Positions 47,501 to 59,067 are shown, counted from the first letter of the stretch. The stretch is 64,000 nucleotides of DNA from Saccopteryx bilineata (GCF_036850765.1 NC_089491.1:180709520-180773519); one strand, 5' to 3'. The notes: a model not told the origin generated them from the sequence alone. Translations and numbers: made by a program.

Positions 47501-48141
47501 GATGTTGTTTTTGTGGCCCAACATATGGTCAATTCTTGAGAATGATCCATGTACATTGGAGAAAAATGTATACTCAGTCACTTTGGGATGAAATGTCCTG
47601 TAGATGTCTATCATATCCAGGTGCTCTAGTGTTTTGTTTAAGGCCACTATATCTTTGTTGATTCTCTGTTTGGATGACCGATCTAGAGCCGACAGCGGTG
47701 TATTGATGTCTCCAAGTATGATTGTATTTTTGTCAGTTTTTGTTTTAAGGTCAATAAGTAGCTGTCTTATATATTTTGGTGCTCCTTGGTTTGGTGCATA
47801 TATATTAAGAATTGTTATGTCTTCTTGATTCAGTGTCCCCTTAGCCATTATGAAATGGCCATTTTTGTCTCTGAGTACTTTTGCTGTCTTGTAGTCAGCA
47901 TCATCAGGTATGAGTATTGCTACGCCTGCTTTTTTGTGGATGTTATTTGCTTGGTGCATTGTTTTCCAGCTTTCACTTTGAATTTGTTTTTATCCTTGTT
48001 ACTTAGATGAGTTTCTTGTAGGCAGCATAGAGTTGGATTTTCTTTTTTGATCCATTCGGCTACTCTGTGCCTTTTTATTGGTGAGTTTAATCTGTTTACA
48101 TTTAGTGTAATTATTGACACTTGTGAGTTCCTCATTGCCAT
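44518..48141 (-). pseudogene. L1 ORF2 (e6), main part, disrupted
   Basis: The start is at 48141 ([20 protein letters not shown]). A frameshift near 47950 separates the first 70 codons from the rest of the endonuclease. A deletion near 46605 removes part of the 'ANITLIPKP' region and shifts the frame again. The reverse transcriptase and C-terminal part is open from 46460 to the e5 junction, with FADDMILY and the CX3CX7HX4C motif. The final codons are at 36075-36270. Confidence 0.93.
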
Positions 48142-48371
48142 TTTATAGATTGCTTTCTGTTAGTTTTGTGCCTTGTTTGATTCTTCTCTTTCATTTTTCT
48201 ATCTTTTGTTTTTATTTGGTTGTGTTCCATACATCTTTCCTCTGTTGGTATCTTTTTTAAATCATGTGCTTCTGTGGTGGTTTTTTCAATGGTGGTTACC
48301 ATTAAGTAATGAAAAGTGTTCCTACCCTGGTCATTGTAGTGCACTATTTTGTGAGTACTTTTGCACTCCAT
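48132..48371 (-). CDS. Spacer frame of L1 e6 (79 codons, overlaps ORF2 start)
   Basis: 240 nt, same position and length as 21922-22161. It starts [12 protein letters not shown] and ends SIKWQ, with G at -3 and G at +4 around its ATG. It is open although both neighbouring ORFs of e6 are broken. No known family. Confidence 0.35.
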   Translation of the reverse strand: MECKSTHKIVHYNDQGRNTFHYLMVTTIEKTTTEAHDLKKIPTEERCMEHNQIKTKDRKMKEKNQTRHKTNRKQSIKWQ

Positions 48372-48474
48372 CGCCCTTTGCTACTGTTAATCTCCATCCT
48401 CTCCCCCCCTTTCTTATTGTTGTCACAGTTTAAAGTTGGTTTTGTTATGTTCTTCTTGGAGCTTTTACTTGTGG

Positions 48475-49467
48475 CTTTGTTTTTGTTTTGTTTTTTATTC
48501 TTTGTATCTGATTGGAGAACCCCCTTTAGTATTTCCTGGAGTGGGGGTTTTCTGGTGATAAATTCTCTCATCTTTTCTGTATCTGTGAATGTTTTTATTT
48601 CTCCTTCATATTTGAAGGATAGCTTTGATGGGTATAGTATTCATGGCTGAAAGTTTCTCTCTTTCAAGACTTTAAATATTGGGGTCCACTTTCTTCTAAC
48701 TTGTAGAGTTTCTGTTGAGAAATCTGATGATAATCTAATGGGCCTTCCTTTATATGTTGTATTCTTCCTTTCCCTGGCTGCCTTGAGAATTTTTTCTTTG
48801 CAGTTGGTTTGTGCCAATTTTATTATGATGTGCCTTGAAGTAGGTTTGTTGGGGTTAAGAAAACTTGGAGTTCTGTTTGCTTCTAGAATTTGAGGTTTTA
48901 GTTCTTTTCACAGGCTTGGGAAGTTCTCATCTATTATTTGTTTGAGTATGTTCTCCATTCCATTTTCTCTCTCTTCTCCCTCTGATATACCTATTATTCT
49001 TATGTTATTCTTTTTGATGGAGTCAGATAATTCCTGTAGGGCTATCTCATTTTTTTTTTTAATTTTTGAATCTCTTCTTCTCTTTGTTGAGCCTCAAGTT
49101 TCTTGTCTTCTATTTCGTTAATCGTCTCTTCTATCTGGCCTGTTCTATTAGCTAAGCTTGTTACCTCATTTTTCAGCTCGTGAATTGAGTTTTTCATCTC
49201 TGTTTGATTTGTTTTTATAGTTTCAATTTCCTTGGAGATATACTCTTTGTGTTCATCGAGTTGTTTTCTGAGCTCCCTAAATTGCCTTTCTGTGTTTTCT
49301 TGTATATCTCAGAGTATTTTTAAGATTTCTATTTTAAATTCTCTGTCGTTTAACTCCAAGGTTTCCAATATCTTAAATTTTTTCTCCATAGATTTTTCCT
49401 CATCTCTCTGTGTTACCTCTTTTTCTTTTGTATCCATGATATTCAATTTTCTCTGCTTTAATGGCAT
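48475..49467 (-). pseudogene. L1 ORF1 (e6), disrupted
   Basis: The start reads MPLKQRKLNIMDTKEKEVTQ at 49467. In-frame stops and frameshifts follow (for example TGA at 'ctcagagtatt', about 49310, and indels near 49050-49070). The C-terminal piece with KPPLQEILKGVLQSDTKNK is recognisable near 48490-48560. Nonfunctional. Confidence 0.88.
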
Positions 49468-51008
49468 CTGAGGGTGGTTTTCTTGATAGTATTAATGAGA
49501 TTTTATAAAGAATAAAAGGATAAAAAAATAAAAATAAAAATAAAAAATTGCGTTTTTTAAAAATTAATCATTAAATAAAGAAAAATAAAATAAGATAAAA
49601 ATTTGAGGAAAAAAAGGGAATAATTCCTTCCCCTCCTTTTTTCCTCTCCTCTCCTCTCCCCTCTTTTTTGAGAAAATGTTGTGATGAACTTTGAATTATA
49701 TTGTACTAAATAGAACAAACAATACCTGCAGTGGAGGGCCTGAATTGGGGAGAAGTAATATAGGGGTAAAGGAAAAAAAAAAGAAAAGAAAAAAATATTT
49801 ATATATAAAAAAGGGGGGGAGAAGTATAGACCCACAAAAAGCAAATTAGGAAAAAATTTGGGTCAAGAATAAAATGATTTGCTTTTAGGTGTTGGCTGAC
49901 TCAGAGTTATGATTAGAGGAATAAGAGGGAAACAGGAAAAAGGGGTGGAAAATTAAAAAATTACTATTGTATTTAGTGGAACAAGAACTAGATAAAATGG
50001 AGAGCTAGGGATGGGAGCACTGCTACTGTGTTAAAAAGGTGAAGTAAAAACCCTCCAAAATGCCACAAACTTAAGTTTGAGTCCCAGATAAGATAATTTG
50101 TTCGTTATTGAGGTTTGAATGAGAGAAGACGTAAAGGAGAGAGGAAGAGACTAATATAGAGGGAGAAAAGAGAGAGAGAGAGGGAGAGAGAGAGCGAGAG
50201 AAAAGATGGAACCAAGATGGAACCACTTAAAGAAGAAAAAAGAAAAAGGAGGAGAGAGAAAGAGAGAGTTAGGGGTTTTGGATTGCAACCCTCATAGAGA
50301 GAAAGGAGGAGGAAAGAAAAGATAATGGGAGATGTAACACTTATGGGTAATGTAGTTCAAAGAGAGGTGAGAGTAAGACTGAGAGAGAATTAAATGACCA
50401 AATTGGAGTAGAAAAAAAAATCAAGAATGAAGAATAGAGACACAGATGAACAAATATAATAAAATGGGATAGGTTATAAAGTCTGCAGATTATTCTTGAT
50501 TTTGAGAGGTTATCGTCTTGCTTTTTCTTTTCTGTCTTTCTGGTCAGTGACTTTGTACCCCAGGTTCTGCCCCTGTGGCACGCTCTGGAAGAGGTTTGCA
50601 GTTGATAATTCTCTATGGAGATGTCATGTATTGGGCTTCAGTCTCGTTGGCAGTCTAGGCTCATTAATGTTTATAGGCTCCAACAGTGAGAGGATCTCTC
50701 ACTGTGAGAGTGTTCCTGGAGCCTCTCTCCTAGTCTTTCCTTCCACAATTAGAAGCCTGATAGTCCAGCTATGGGGTTGCTGTTGCCTCTGCCTGGATAG
50801 TAAGAGTCTCAAAGAGCTGGCAACTCCTCACTCTATTCCCACTCAGCACAGGGCTCTGAGTAAAGCTCAGTCAGTCAGAGCTGCTAGCATAATCAGGCGG
50901 GGCTTCCTCCCACTCAAAGACCTCTGGCTCTGCCCCTCTGTGGGATAACTCGAGTGCCCACTCCTGAGGCGTTCGGAGGAATCTCTTGCCCACTCTCCGT
51001 GCACACCC

Positions 51009-51757
51009 ACCAGGATGTCAGACCAGACAGGTCACACTTTGAGTGAAATCCCTACCCACACAGAAAAGATCGAGCTTTGGAATTGGCTTTTGCTCTATCC
51101 CCGTGCGGCTTTCCCAAGGGGCTAGGGCTGCCTGAGATTCTGCTCCTGGCCCGCTCACGGACCTCTGACTCTGCTCCTCTGTGGGAAAAACACGGGCGCC
51201 CACCCCTGAGGAGTTCGGAGGAATCTCCTGTCCACTCTTCGTGCGTGCGCCCTGACCAGAATATCAGGCTCAGGCGGGACGCCTCTCACTCCAAGAAAGC
51301 CCTCTGGCCACACGGAAGAGTTACTGAGTTGGAATTGGTTTTCGCTCTGTCCCCGTGCAGCTTTCCCAGGGCACTGGGGCTTCCGCTCCTGGCCCGCTCA
51401 CAGGCCTCTGACTCTGCTCCTCTGAGGGAAAACACGGGTGCCCACCCCTGAGGAGTTTGGAGGAATCTCCTGCCCACTCTGTGTGCATGCACGCTGAGTA
51501 GATTATGAGGCTCAGGCGGGACGCCTCTCGCTCCAAGAAAGCCCTCCTCCCACACAGAAAAGTTCCGCCATTGGAGTTAGCTCCAGATCTCTCCCCATGT
51601 CCGGTCCCCTCAGGGCGCTGGGGCTCCTAGGAGATGCTGCTTTTTGCCCACACAGAGGCCTCTGACTCTGCTTCTCTGTGGGTTAGCATGGTCTGCGCCC
51701 ACCCCTGAAGTGTTCGTAGGAATCTCTTGCCCACTAACCATGTGCACGCCAACCAGG
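51009..51757 (-). repeat. Tandem ~241-256 bp 5' UTR monomers (L1 e6)
   Basis: Junctions ('accagg' or a variant on plus) at 51009, 51255, 51496 and 51752, spaced 246, 241 and 256 bp: three full units, one more than in e3/e5. Repeated phrases include 'aggcgggacgcctctc' and 'cacccctgaggagtt'. Confidence 0.78.
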
Positions 51758-52167
51758 AGATACGGAAAATGGCTGCCCCACTTGTCTTTCTTTGTCTGGG
51801 TTTGGCACGCGTGTTAGCTTGAATTGCCCAGGTTTTTCCACGGCTTGGATCTCCGTGCCACAGCCTGGTTTGGCTGTTTGTACCGCAGCCTGGATCTATT
51901 CACTCCCTATGCCCGCCTTAGTTTCTATATTCTCAGTTCTCAGTGAAAGCCATCCTGTTTGGATTAGAGAGGAAGGCGGAGCATTTCTTACTCCTTATTT
52001 CCCCCGGAGTTTGACCATATGTTTAGCCAATCTTTTGCTCGATCCTACCTTCGGGTGTGTTGTGAAGCATCTGAAGACTCCAAGGATAGGTTTTTCTGTT
52101 TCTGGTTGAAGAACTTGTTGAGTTTATGGGGAGATTTTCGGTATCGCTTCCTACCGCGCCATCACTG

Positions 52168-52175
52168 TGACGTCA
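52168..52175. promoter_or_regulatory. CRE palindrome TGACGTCA at L1 e6 5' end
   Basis: Perfect octamer near the 5' edge, as in e3 and e5. Confidence 0.7.
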
Positions 52176-52187
52176 TCCCCTCTAACC

Positions 52188-52201
52188 AGTGTTGCTATTT
52201 C
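52188..52201. repeat. Target-site duplication, right copy (L1 e6)
   Basis: Matches 35801-35814 with one mismatch. Confidence 0.85.
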
Positions 52202-52688
52202 ATACAGTGGTCCATAGTCTGGAGCAGAGAAATTGGATTTTCTTTGTGTTCCATTTATGTTTATATTTATCAAAGAGAGATTGCATAAATAAAATTTATA
52301 CAAGCTACACACATAAACATACATGCCAATAATGTCAATGAAGTAACTGAAAGATATTGCTTTCTAGGTAGGAATCATTGTGTCCTCTCTGCTCACATTT
52401 TAAAAGAGAAAAATAGTGATCAATAATTGCTTGATATGATTGACCCCATTGTTTGAATAGCACGACTTCCATTTGCAAAACAGTTCTTGCCAATTCCAGC
52501 TATAGTAGCTTTCTGAGAGGTGTCCATGTGTAGCAGAAATAACCAATAAATTCTCATTGAGGGGGTGAGGTTCATGGGAATCTGAGAAAGCTTTTGCTTT
52601 CTTGATAAAAGATCCATAATCTAGCTGAAATTACTCCTTTTCTTTTATTGTTTCCTTTCATGCACACATAGAGATGGGGCCACCAAAT
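52202..52688. other. Unique DNA, no gene seen
   Basis: Nothing recognised. Confidence 0.5.
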
Positions 52689-53247
52689 TAAGGAAAGCAT
52701 AAAGAAGAAAAATCAACAAGTTCAGGATGGTAGGGCAGTAATATAGAAAAATCTCAGTTCTTTGAATATATTATTTCACATCTGGGTAAATACTATTAAC
52801 TACATGATACTTGTTAATTTATTAATAAGTGCTTTTATATTTCAAGACACTATTAGATATTTTGTTCATTGAAAGCAAAAGTATTCCCTCTAATTCACAT
52901 AACAAACATAAAATCATATGAAAGATAATAAAATGTTCACTACTTTATTAGAAGAAATATTTGACATAAATTTTGGGAAACCCAGTGAAATAATCTTATC
53001 ATGAAAAGTCAAGGATACTTTATTAGAAATAAAATTGACCCCTTACAGTTTTATTTTCAGTATTTTTTGTGTAGATAATATTTAATGTACTGTGGATTTT
53101 GTCTATGGTAGCTTAATTTCTACAATTTTAGGCTGGTCACTAATACATAGCAAAATTCACAATTTGAATTAAATTGTTTACTTTTTTCTATTAAACCTCA
53201 GGTCTTGTCTCTTTAAGAATTGATCTTTATTAGTTTCTAGATTATAA
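52689..53247 (+). repeat. Inverted duplication, arm A
   Basis: About 559 bp that match the reverse complement of 59955-60514 along their whole length with scattered substitutions and few indels, e.g. 'gaaaagtcaaggatacttta' here and its reverse complement near 60190. It matches no repeat family I recognise. Beyond the arms similarity stops. Confidence 0.85.
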
Positions 53248-53565
53248 TATATCTAAGACTCATTGCTTTAGAGATGAAGTTTGAATCTGCAACTAATTAG
53301 CTGTTGAGCTAAAGCAAGGTGTTTAACTAAAGCTTTATGAATCTGTGCCTTAAATTTTACCTTATTTAATTTCTTAAGTATATGCTGAAGTTTCTCTCAT
53401 ATTGTGATATCCTAGGCTTCTCTCAAAATAACAGTATATTATTTCAATACTTAATTTACAATTTTTTAAATTTTTCATAGTTTTTTAAAGTTTGCTTCCA
53501 TGATTTTGTCTTTGGATACAAGAAAAACATTTAACAGAATATCTACTCAAGAGAAATATTTTTTA
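53248..53565. other. Unique AT-rich DNA, no gene seen
   Basis: Nothing recognised. Confidence 0.5.
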
Positions 53566-54659
53566 ACACATTCATTTATCCTTTGCCTTCACTTCCCTTG
53601 CCTTTGGAGTCAAATTCATCAAGTGCTCTTTATAACCAAGATTTATAGTTTAGTACCTATATTTTCTTCTATGTAAACAGATAGCCAACTAAATGGGAGA
53701 TGGTATTTTCAAACAACAGCTCAGATAAGGGCCTAATATCCAAAATATACAAAGAATGCATAAAACTCAACAACAAACAAACAAACAATATAATGAAAAA
53801 AATGAGAAGAGGACATGAACAGACACTTCTCCCAGGAAGAAATACAAATGGCCAACAGATATATAAAAAGATGCTCATCTTCATTAGCTTTTAGAGAAAT
53901 GCAAATCAAAACTACAATGAGATATCACTTTACACCTGTTGGATTAGCTATTATCAACAAGACAGGTTTGGAGAGGCTGTGGAGAAAAAAGAACCCTCAT
54001 CCACTGTTGGTGGGAATGTAAAGTAGTACAACCATTATGGAAGAAAGTATGGTGGTGCCTAAAAAAATTAAAAGTAGAACTACCATATGACCCAGCAATC
54101 CCATTACTGGTATATACTCCCAAAACTCAAAAACACTGGTACATCAAGACACATGCAGCCCCATGTTCATTGCAGTATTGTTCACAGTGGTCAAGACATG
54201 GAAACAACCAAAAAGCCCTTCAATAAATGACTGGATAAAGAAGATGTGGTACATACATACTATGGAATACTTACTCAGCCATAAAAAATGATGACATCGA
54301 ATCCTTTACAACAACATGGATGGACCTTGATAACATTATATTGACTGAAATAAGTAAATCAGAAAAAAATAAGAACTATATGATTCCATTCATAGGTGGG
54401 ATATTAAAATGAGACTCATGGACATGGAAAAGAGTTTGGTGATTACTGTGGGGGTGGAAAAAGGAAGGAGAGGGAGGGTTTGGGGGGAGGGGAGGGGCAC
54501 AAAGAAAACCAGATAAAAGGTGACGGAGGACAATCTGACTTTGGGTGATGGGTATGCAACATAATCAAATGTCAAAATAACATGGAGATGTTTTCTCTGA
54601 ACCTATGTATCCTGATTTATCAATGTCACCCCATTAAAATTAATAACAAAATTAAAAAA
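53566..54659 (+). mobile_element. L1 element e7, 5'-truncated with 5' inversion
   Basis: From about 53566 to 53677 the sequence is L1 ORF2 in minus orientation (matching 25076-25180 of e3). At about 53678 it switches to plus orientation (matching e3 from about 25245) and runs through the ORF2 end, a G-rich 3' UTR (54450-54500) and an A-rich end. Inversion of the 5' end with a nearby break is the usual product of twin priming. Frames are broken ('gttttggagaggctg' lacks several codons). Duplication unclear. Confidence 0.88.
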
Positions 54660-55599
54660 AATTGTAAAAATATTGCCAAATTTTATTTAACTAGAACAAT
54701 ATTTTGAAGTTAGTTTGAGTAAGAGTAAAGACATTTTATACAATTTATGCAAAACATGATTTTTTTTCCTTCCCCTGGCCTCAGTCATCCCAAAAAGACA
54801 TGCATAGAGACACTTGGTTAACTTTAAAATTTATTTTCCTCTTTGAAAAGAGGGAAATCTATAATTCATTTTTCAGACAATGCTATCATCAATAAATGTC
54901 ATTTAAACATAAAGTTACTGGTAATAGAGTTAGAAATGATCTCATTATTTAGACTATTCAGTGCAAAGTATGATTCATGTATATCTGAGATATTTTGAGG
55001 GTACTAACAAGCTGCTTATGAAATTGCTATCTAAATCTTAGTGAGGTTAAAAGATGTTTTTATTTCTATCTAGAATATTGCCATTTATTTCTATGTAGAG
55101 TATGCTGGGTGTTTAGAATTTCAGTTGGCTTTTTAATTTCCTCCCTTAATTTTATATTTATTCCATACTAAATTATTAGAATTCAATTTTAATACTTGAC
55201 AATTTAAGCAGACAAATTACTCAGAATTAAATCTAATTATGTGATCATTGAAAGGTAATATCATATGCAGTTTGGTACAACCCATAAAATAATTCTTTCT
55301 AAAGGAACTGAAACTTTAATTATGTGTGCATATCATTTTATATTATTATCTAAATTGTTATGCTGTCTTTCATATATAATTCAATTTAGTGTGTTTCACT
55401 TAATGTTCCCTACATTCATTTTTTTATGTTCCTCAGTTTAAAGTTGGTCCTTTGTTACATATTAGTATTGATGTTACATAGACACATATTTATTTTAACC
55501 TTCCTTACTCCCCAAATATATATTAATATTACTATAAAGGCTTTTTGTGATAAAACTGATTAGTATCAGAGGTCAGAAGAATCATTTGGAACTCTAATG
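54660..55599. other. AT-rich DNA, no gene seen
   Basis: Nothing recognised. Confidence 0.5.
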
Positions 55600-55905
55600 A
55601 AGACTCATTCCATTTTCAATGTTGAGTCCAGACAGCTTTCAGACACCACTTTCCTCTACCTGCTACCCCACATTCAGACAAGTTGATAAAATAAGCCTGG
55701 GCACTCTCTCTTTTTGTACTGGTAGGAAGTTCAAAGCATGAGATTTCTAGCTATGTTCACTCCAGCTCTCTTCCCTAACTGCAGAGGGGAACTAGTCTCT
55801 TTTTGAACCATTGTAGAAAGTTATCCTGTTTATCCATAAACCTCATTATGTCAGTATAAACTTTTCCACATTGTCTTGCGGTGTGCATGTGTGTAGCATC
55901 ATTGG
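55600..55905 (+). mobile_element. LTR-like repeat, copy 1 (weak)
   Basis: Shares phrase order with 63330-63700: 'gcctgggcactctctctttt', 'ggtaggaagttcaaagcatg', then a pyrimidine-rich stretch. It resembles LTR33-type ERVL LTRs from memory, strongly diverged. Confidence 0.35.
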
Positions 55906-56700
55906 TCTCAAAACCCAAACCAAATGCTGAGTGGGTAGCCATCCCATCATTGTGAGTTGGTCACAACAGACAGCACTGTAAACAGTCTGTTTAGGCAGTG
56001 GTGACCACCGCTAGTATCCTCCTCCTCTTGCTTTGGTTTGCTGCCTTTTGGCAAGCATGTTCTCTGAGCTGTGCTTCTCTGTGCCGCATTTGCTGAGTAC
56101 AACTGACCCTCTTGTAGATTTACAAACATAAATTGCAAGTTTTGATAACTGACATTTAAGTACAGGAGTATGGGACTGGCCCCTTCTCGAAGTGGTCCTA
56201 AATTTAATGTTTTGATCCAGATTATCCTTGTGTTTTAGTTCAATCATGTGTCTTAATTCCAATAGAAGTCATAACTCAGGAGAACAACTCTTGCCTTGTG
56301 ACTGCTGGTTATGTGTCTAATCCAGACACAGGGCTCATTCAATAGCGTATTCAGAGGAAAACTGATATTCTTTGCAGTATGTGGGCCTACTGGGTAGTTG
56401 CTTCTATAAAGAATGGTATGCTGAGATAACATTTTAAAAATCAAATGGGTTACTTTATAAATGTTTTCATTGTTGCTGTGACCTATGTTTCTGTGGCCAA
56501 AGAAAACATCATGATCCTCATGGTTTTAGGCAAACACACCCATGGCATCCCTGTGGCAGAGCATTAGGATTAATTCAACCCAGGGTTGTTAGCTCTATAA
56601 TGCAACCACAGCCATGAGGGAGCCCTTAAGCCTGATGATATTGATTTATGGCTCTCTGGAGAAAGAAACATAAATATGGACAGAGAGTCCCCCTGGAGTG
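55906..56700. other. Unrecognised DNA between two LTR-like copies
   Basis: Several short minus-strand open pieces (56444-56253, 56262-56011, 56138-55947) lie here, but I recognise no family. It could be internal remnant of a deleted endogenous retrovirus or plain unique DNA. Confidence 0.3.
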
Positions 56701-56705
56701 GCTCT

Positions 56706-56825
56706 AATAACTATGGGGAAGAAGAAGAAAGAAGAAGAAAGAGGAGGGGAGAGGAGGGGAGGGAGAGCAGAAGGAGACAGAAAAGAAGGGAGGGGAGGAC
56801 AGAAAAGAGGAAGAGAAAGAGAAGT
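56706..56825 (+). repeat. GA-rich low-complexity tract
   Basis: Purine-only runs of AAGAAG and GAGGGGA units. Confidence 0.85.
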
Positions 56826-56989
56826 GGTACTCATTGTCTAGAATGAAGTATTTACCTCACTTTTCAGCATCTGTTACAGGCCTCACAGGCAACAAAATGT
56901 CTTAAATAGGTTCAAATTTAATTAGCTGAAACCTGGCACATTTTAGTCATTAAACATCTAGGTGAATTGCAATGAAGGGTCTAATTCTA

Positions 56990-57420
56990 CTTTTTATGTC
57001 TGATGGCTGACAGCTTTTAAATTCCAGCACTCCCCGTTCACCCTCCACTCGCTCCACACCTGGCTAGTCTTGGAAGATGGTCTGAGTGCTCTCCCCTTCC
57101 ACACCAGTGGCAAGTTCAGGACATGCAAGTTTTGTGGGAAATCTCGCTCCAGGTGCATCCTCTTAATCACCATACAAAACAAGCCAGATTTTTTTTTCAT
57201 TGCTCTCTAAGGTCATTTTAGGGGCAGGTATGGAGGTCACTCTGTTTTTCCCGGAAAATCTTTTTATACCTTATTGGTGAACATGAAGCATCTGGTGGTG
57301 TCTTGATATCTGAACCAAATTTTGAACACAGCGATCTATATCTTGCTTTTATGAGTGGCAACAATAGAAATATGCATCAGATGTCATTTTTTCTATTATA
57401 GAGTACAGAGAAAAAATATA
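56990..57420 (+). mobile_element. LTR-like repeat, copy 2
   Basis: Contains 'ggcaagttcaggacatgcaa', 'cctcttaatcaccatacaaa', a TATA-like 'ctttttatacctta', and 'gtcttgatatctgaaccaaa', in the same order as 63330-63700. LTR33-like assignment is from memory. Confidence 0.45.
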
Positions 57421-57724
57421 TTTTCTCAAAAATATCCAAGGCTAAAACCACAATGGTAATTTGAACATCCTAACAATTACAGAGATTCCCACATTACTGA
57501 AACACTGTTGCTATTATAGATGAATATTATTAACCAAAGGGATAAAATGTTTAAGCACCATCACAACAAAGTGTTGGCATCCTTGTGCATAACGACATAA
57601 AACATGTTTGGAAAGAAGAAATGGTTTACTCGTGTCTCATTCTACATCTAAAGGGATTGATTTTTATTTTATTGCTTACTTTGGTTCTCTAAGTGCATTA
57701 TTTAAAAGTTTGGAAGCATTCATT
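57421..57724. other. Unique DNA, no gene seen
   Basis: Nothing recognised. Confidence 0.5.
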
Positions 57725-57735
57725 TATTTTTCTTT

Positions 57736-58110
57736 TTCTTTTTTTCATTTTTCTGAAGCTGGAAACAGGGAGAGACAATCAGACAGACTCCCTCATGCGC
57801 CCGACCGGGATCCACCCAGCACGCCCACCATGGGGCGACGCTCTGCCCACCAGGGGGCGATGCTCTGCCCATCCTGGGCGTTGCCATGTTGCAACCAGAG
57901 CCACTCTAGCGCCTGGGGCAGAGGCCAAGGAGCGACCCCAGCGCCCGGGCCATCTTTGGCTGCGGGATGGGAATAGAGAGACAGAGAGGAAAGTGCAGCA
58001 GAGGGGTGGAGAAGCAAATGGGCGCTTCTCCTGTGTGCCCTGGCCGGGAATCGAACCCGGGTCCTCGCACACTAGGCCGACGCTCTACCGCTGAGCCAAC
58101 CGGCCAGGGC
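57736..58110 (-). mobile_element. tRNA-derived SINE ('gccctggccggttggctca' type)
   Basis: Same family as the SINE nested in e5. The minus strand opens with the head (A box 'ggctcagcggtagagcg', B box 'gggttcgattcc') and ends in an A/G-rich tail. 'tatttttcttt' flanks it exactly at 57725-57735 and 58111-58121. Confidence 0.93.
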
Positions 58111-58121
58111 TATTTTTCTTT

Positions 58122-58661
58122 GTAAGGAGTACAGATATGATACTTGTGCAACTTGTATGACTCCTATTAAAATTTTTCTGACCCTTAGAAATAAGCATAT
58201 CATTTGCATGTTTATTTTTAGAAACCATTTCCATTCATCAGTTAATCACTAATCAACTATTATCCTTGGGAGCATAATACAAAAGTGCAGTGCCGGGGGT
58301 GGGGGGATAAAATACAACGAAACCTGTTAGATTGAAACCATGTTTTAGCATTAACTGGCATGTTTTGATTCACAGATGAGGGTAAGAATAATGCCCCCAC
58401 ACTCTACCAAAGAAGTATCAAAGTGCAGTGATTAGTACCATTTTCAGTTATATATCACGTCCTCTAATATGTCCGAGAGTGTGTGGTGCTTAATAGTATT
58501 CCAAAGCTGTTCCTGCAATATTTTTTTGGCTTGTAACAATAAGAAAGAAACTGTTAAATTAAGGATTCCTCAGTTTGTCCAAGAAGCAGCTTGTTCTAGA
58601 AAATATGAGCCTTTTCTTTAAAGAGTCATTAAATGTCTAATATGGTCAAGTTCCAGAGAGC
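58122..58661. other. Unique DNA, no gene seen
   Basis: Nothing recognised. Confidence 0.5.
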
Positions 58662-58679
58662 TAAAACCCATATAAACTT

Positions 58680-59049
58680 GGCCCTGACCGGTTGGCTCAG
58701 TGGTAGAGCGTTGGCCTGGTGTGCAGGAGTCCCGGATTTGATTCCCAACCAGGGCACACAGAAGAGGGACCTATCAGCTTCTCCACCCCTTCCCCTCTCC
58801 TTCCTCTCTGTCTCTCTCTTCCCCTCCCACAGCCAAGGCTCCATTGGAGCAAAGTTGGCCTGGGTGCTGAGTATGGCTCCGTGGCCTCTGCCTCAGGTGC
58901 TAGAATGGCTCTGGTTGCAACAGAGCAACGCCCCAGATGGGCAGAGCATCGCCCCCTGGTGGGCATGCCGGGTGGATCCTGGTCGGGCGCATGCAGGAGT
59001 CTGACTGCCTCCCTGTTTCCAACTTCAGAAAAATACAAAAAAAAAAAAA
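58680..59049 (+). mobile_element. tRNA-derived SINE with perfect 18 bp duplication
   Basis: Head 'gccctgaccggttggctcag' with A box 'ggctcagtggtagagcg' and a degraded B box 'ggatttgattcc', the family body, and an A tail (59036-59048). 'taaaacccatataaactt' flanks it exactly at 58662-58679 and 59050-59067. Confidence 0.95.
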
Positions 59050-59067
59050 TAAAACCCATATAAACTT

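Larger units (their letters stand above)
35815..52187 (-). mobile_element. Full-length L1 element e6, split by L1 e5
   Basis: The 3' end (poly-T on the plus strand at 35815-35832, 3' UTR, last 65 codons of ORF2) lies at 35815-36270. The rest resumes at 44518 and runs to the 5' end at 52187: ORF2 to 48141, spacer frame 48132-48371, ORF1 48475-49467, 5' UTR 49468-52187. The sequence joins smoothly across e5 at the phrase 'tgatgggcttttt'. A 14 bp duplication flanks the whole. Without e5 the length is about 8.1 kb. ORF breaks make it inactive. Confidence 0.93.
49468..52187 (-). promoter_or_regulatory. 5' UTR/promoter of L1 e6
   Basis: Same type as e3/e5 but about 290 bp longer, mostly because of one more tandem monomer. 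CRE palindrome at 52168-52175; GA-rich tracts at 50170-50275. The last 7-9 bases ('tctaacc' on plus) before the duplication are not seen in e3/e5 and may be extra nucleotides added at insertion. Confidence 0.78.

Noticed and set aside
55947..56444. Possible processed pseudogene on the minus strand
   Set aside because: Three short open pieces in different frames; I could not match them to any protein family, so no call is made.
58680..58755. tRNA gene
   Set aside because: A and B boxes are present, but it is the head of a SINE with body, A tail and duplication; it lacks an intact cloverleaf end.
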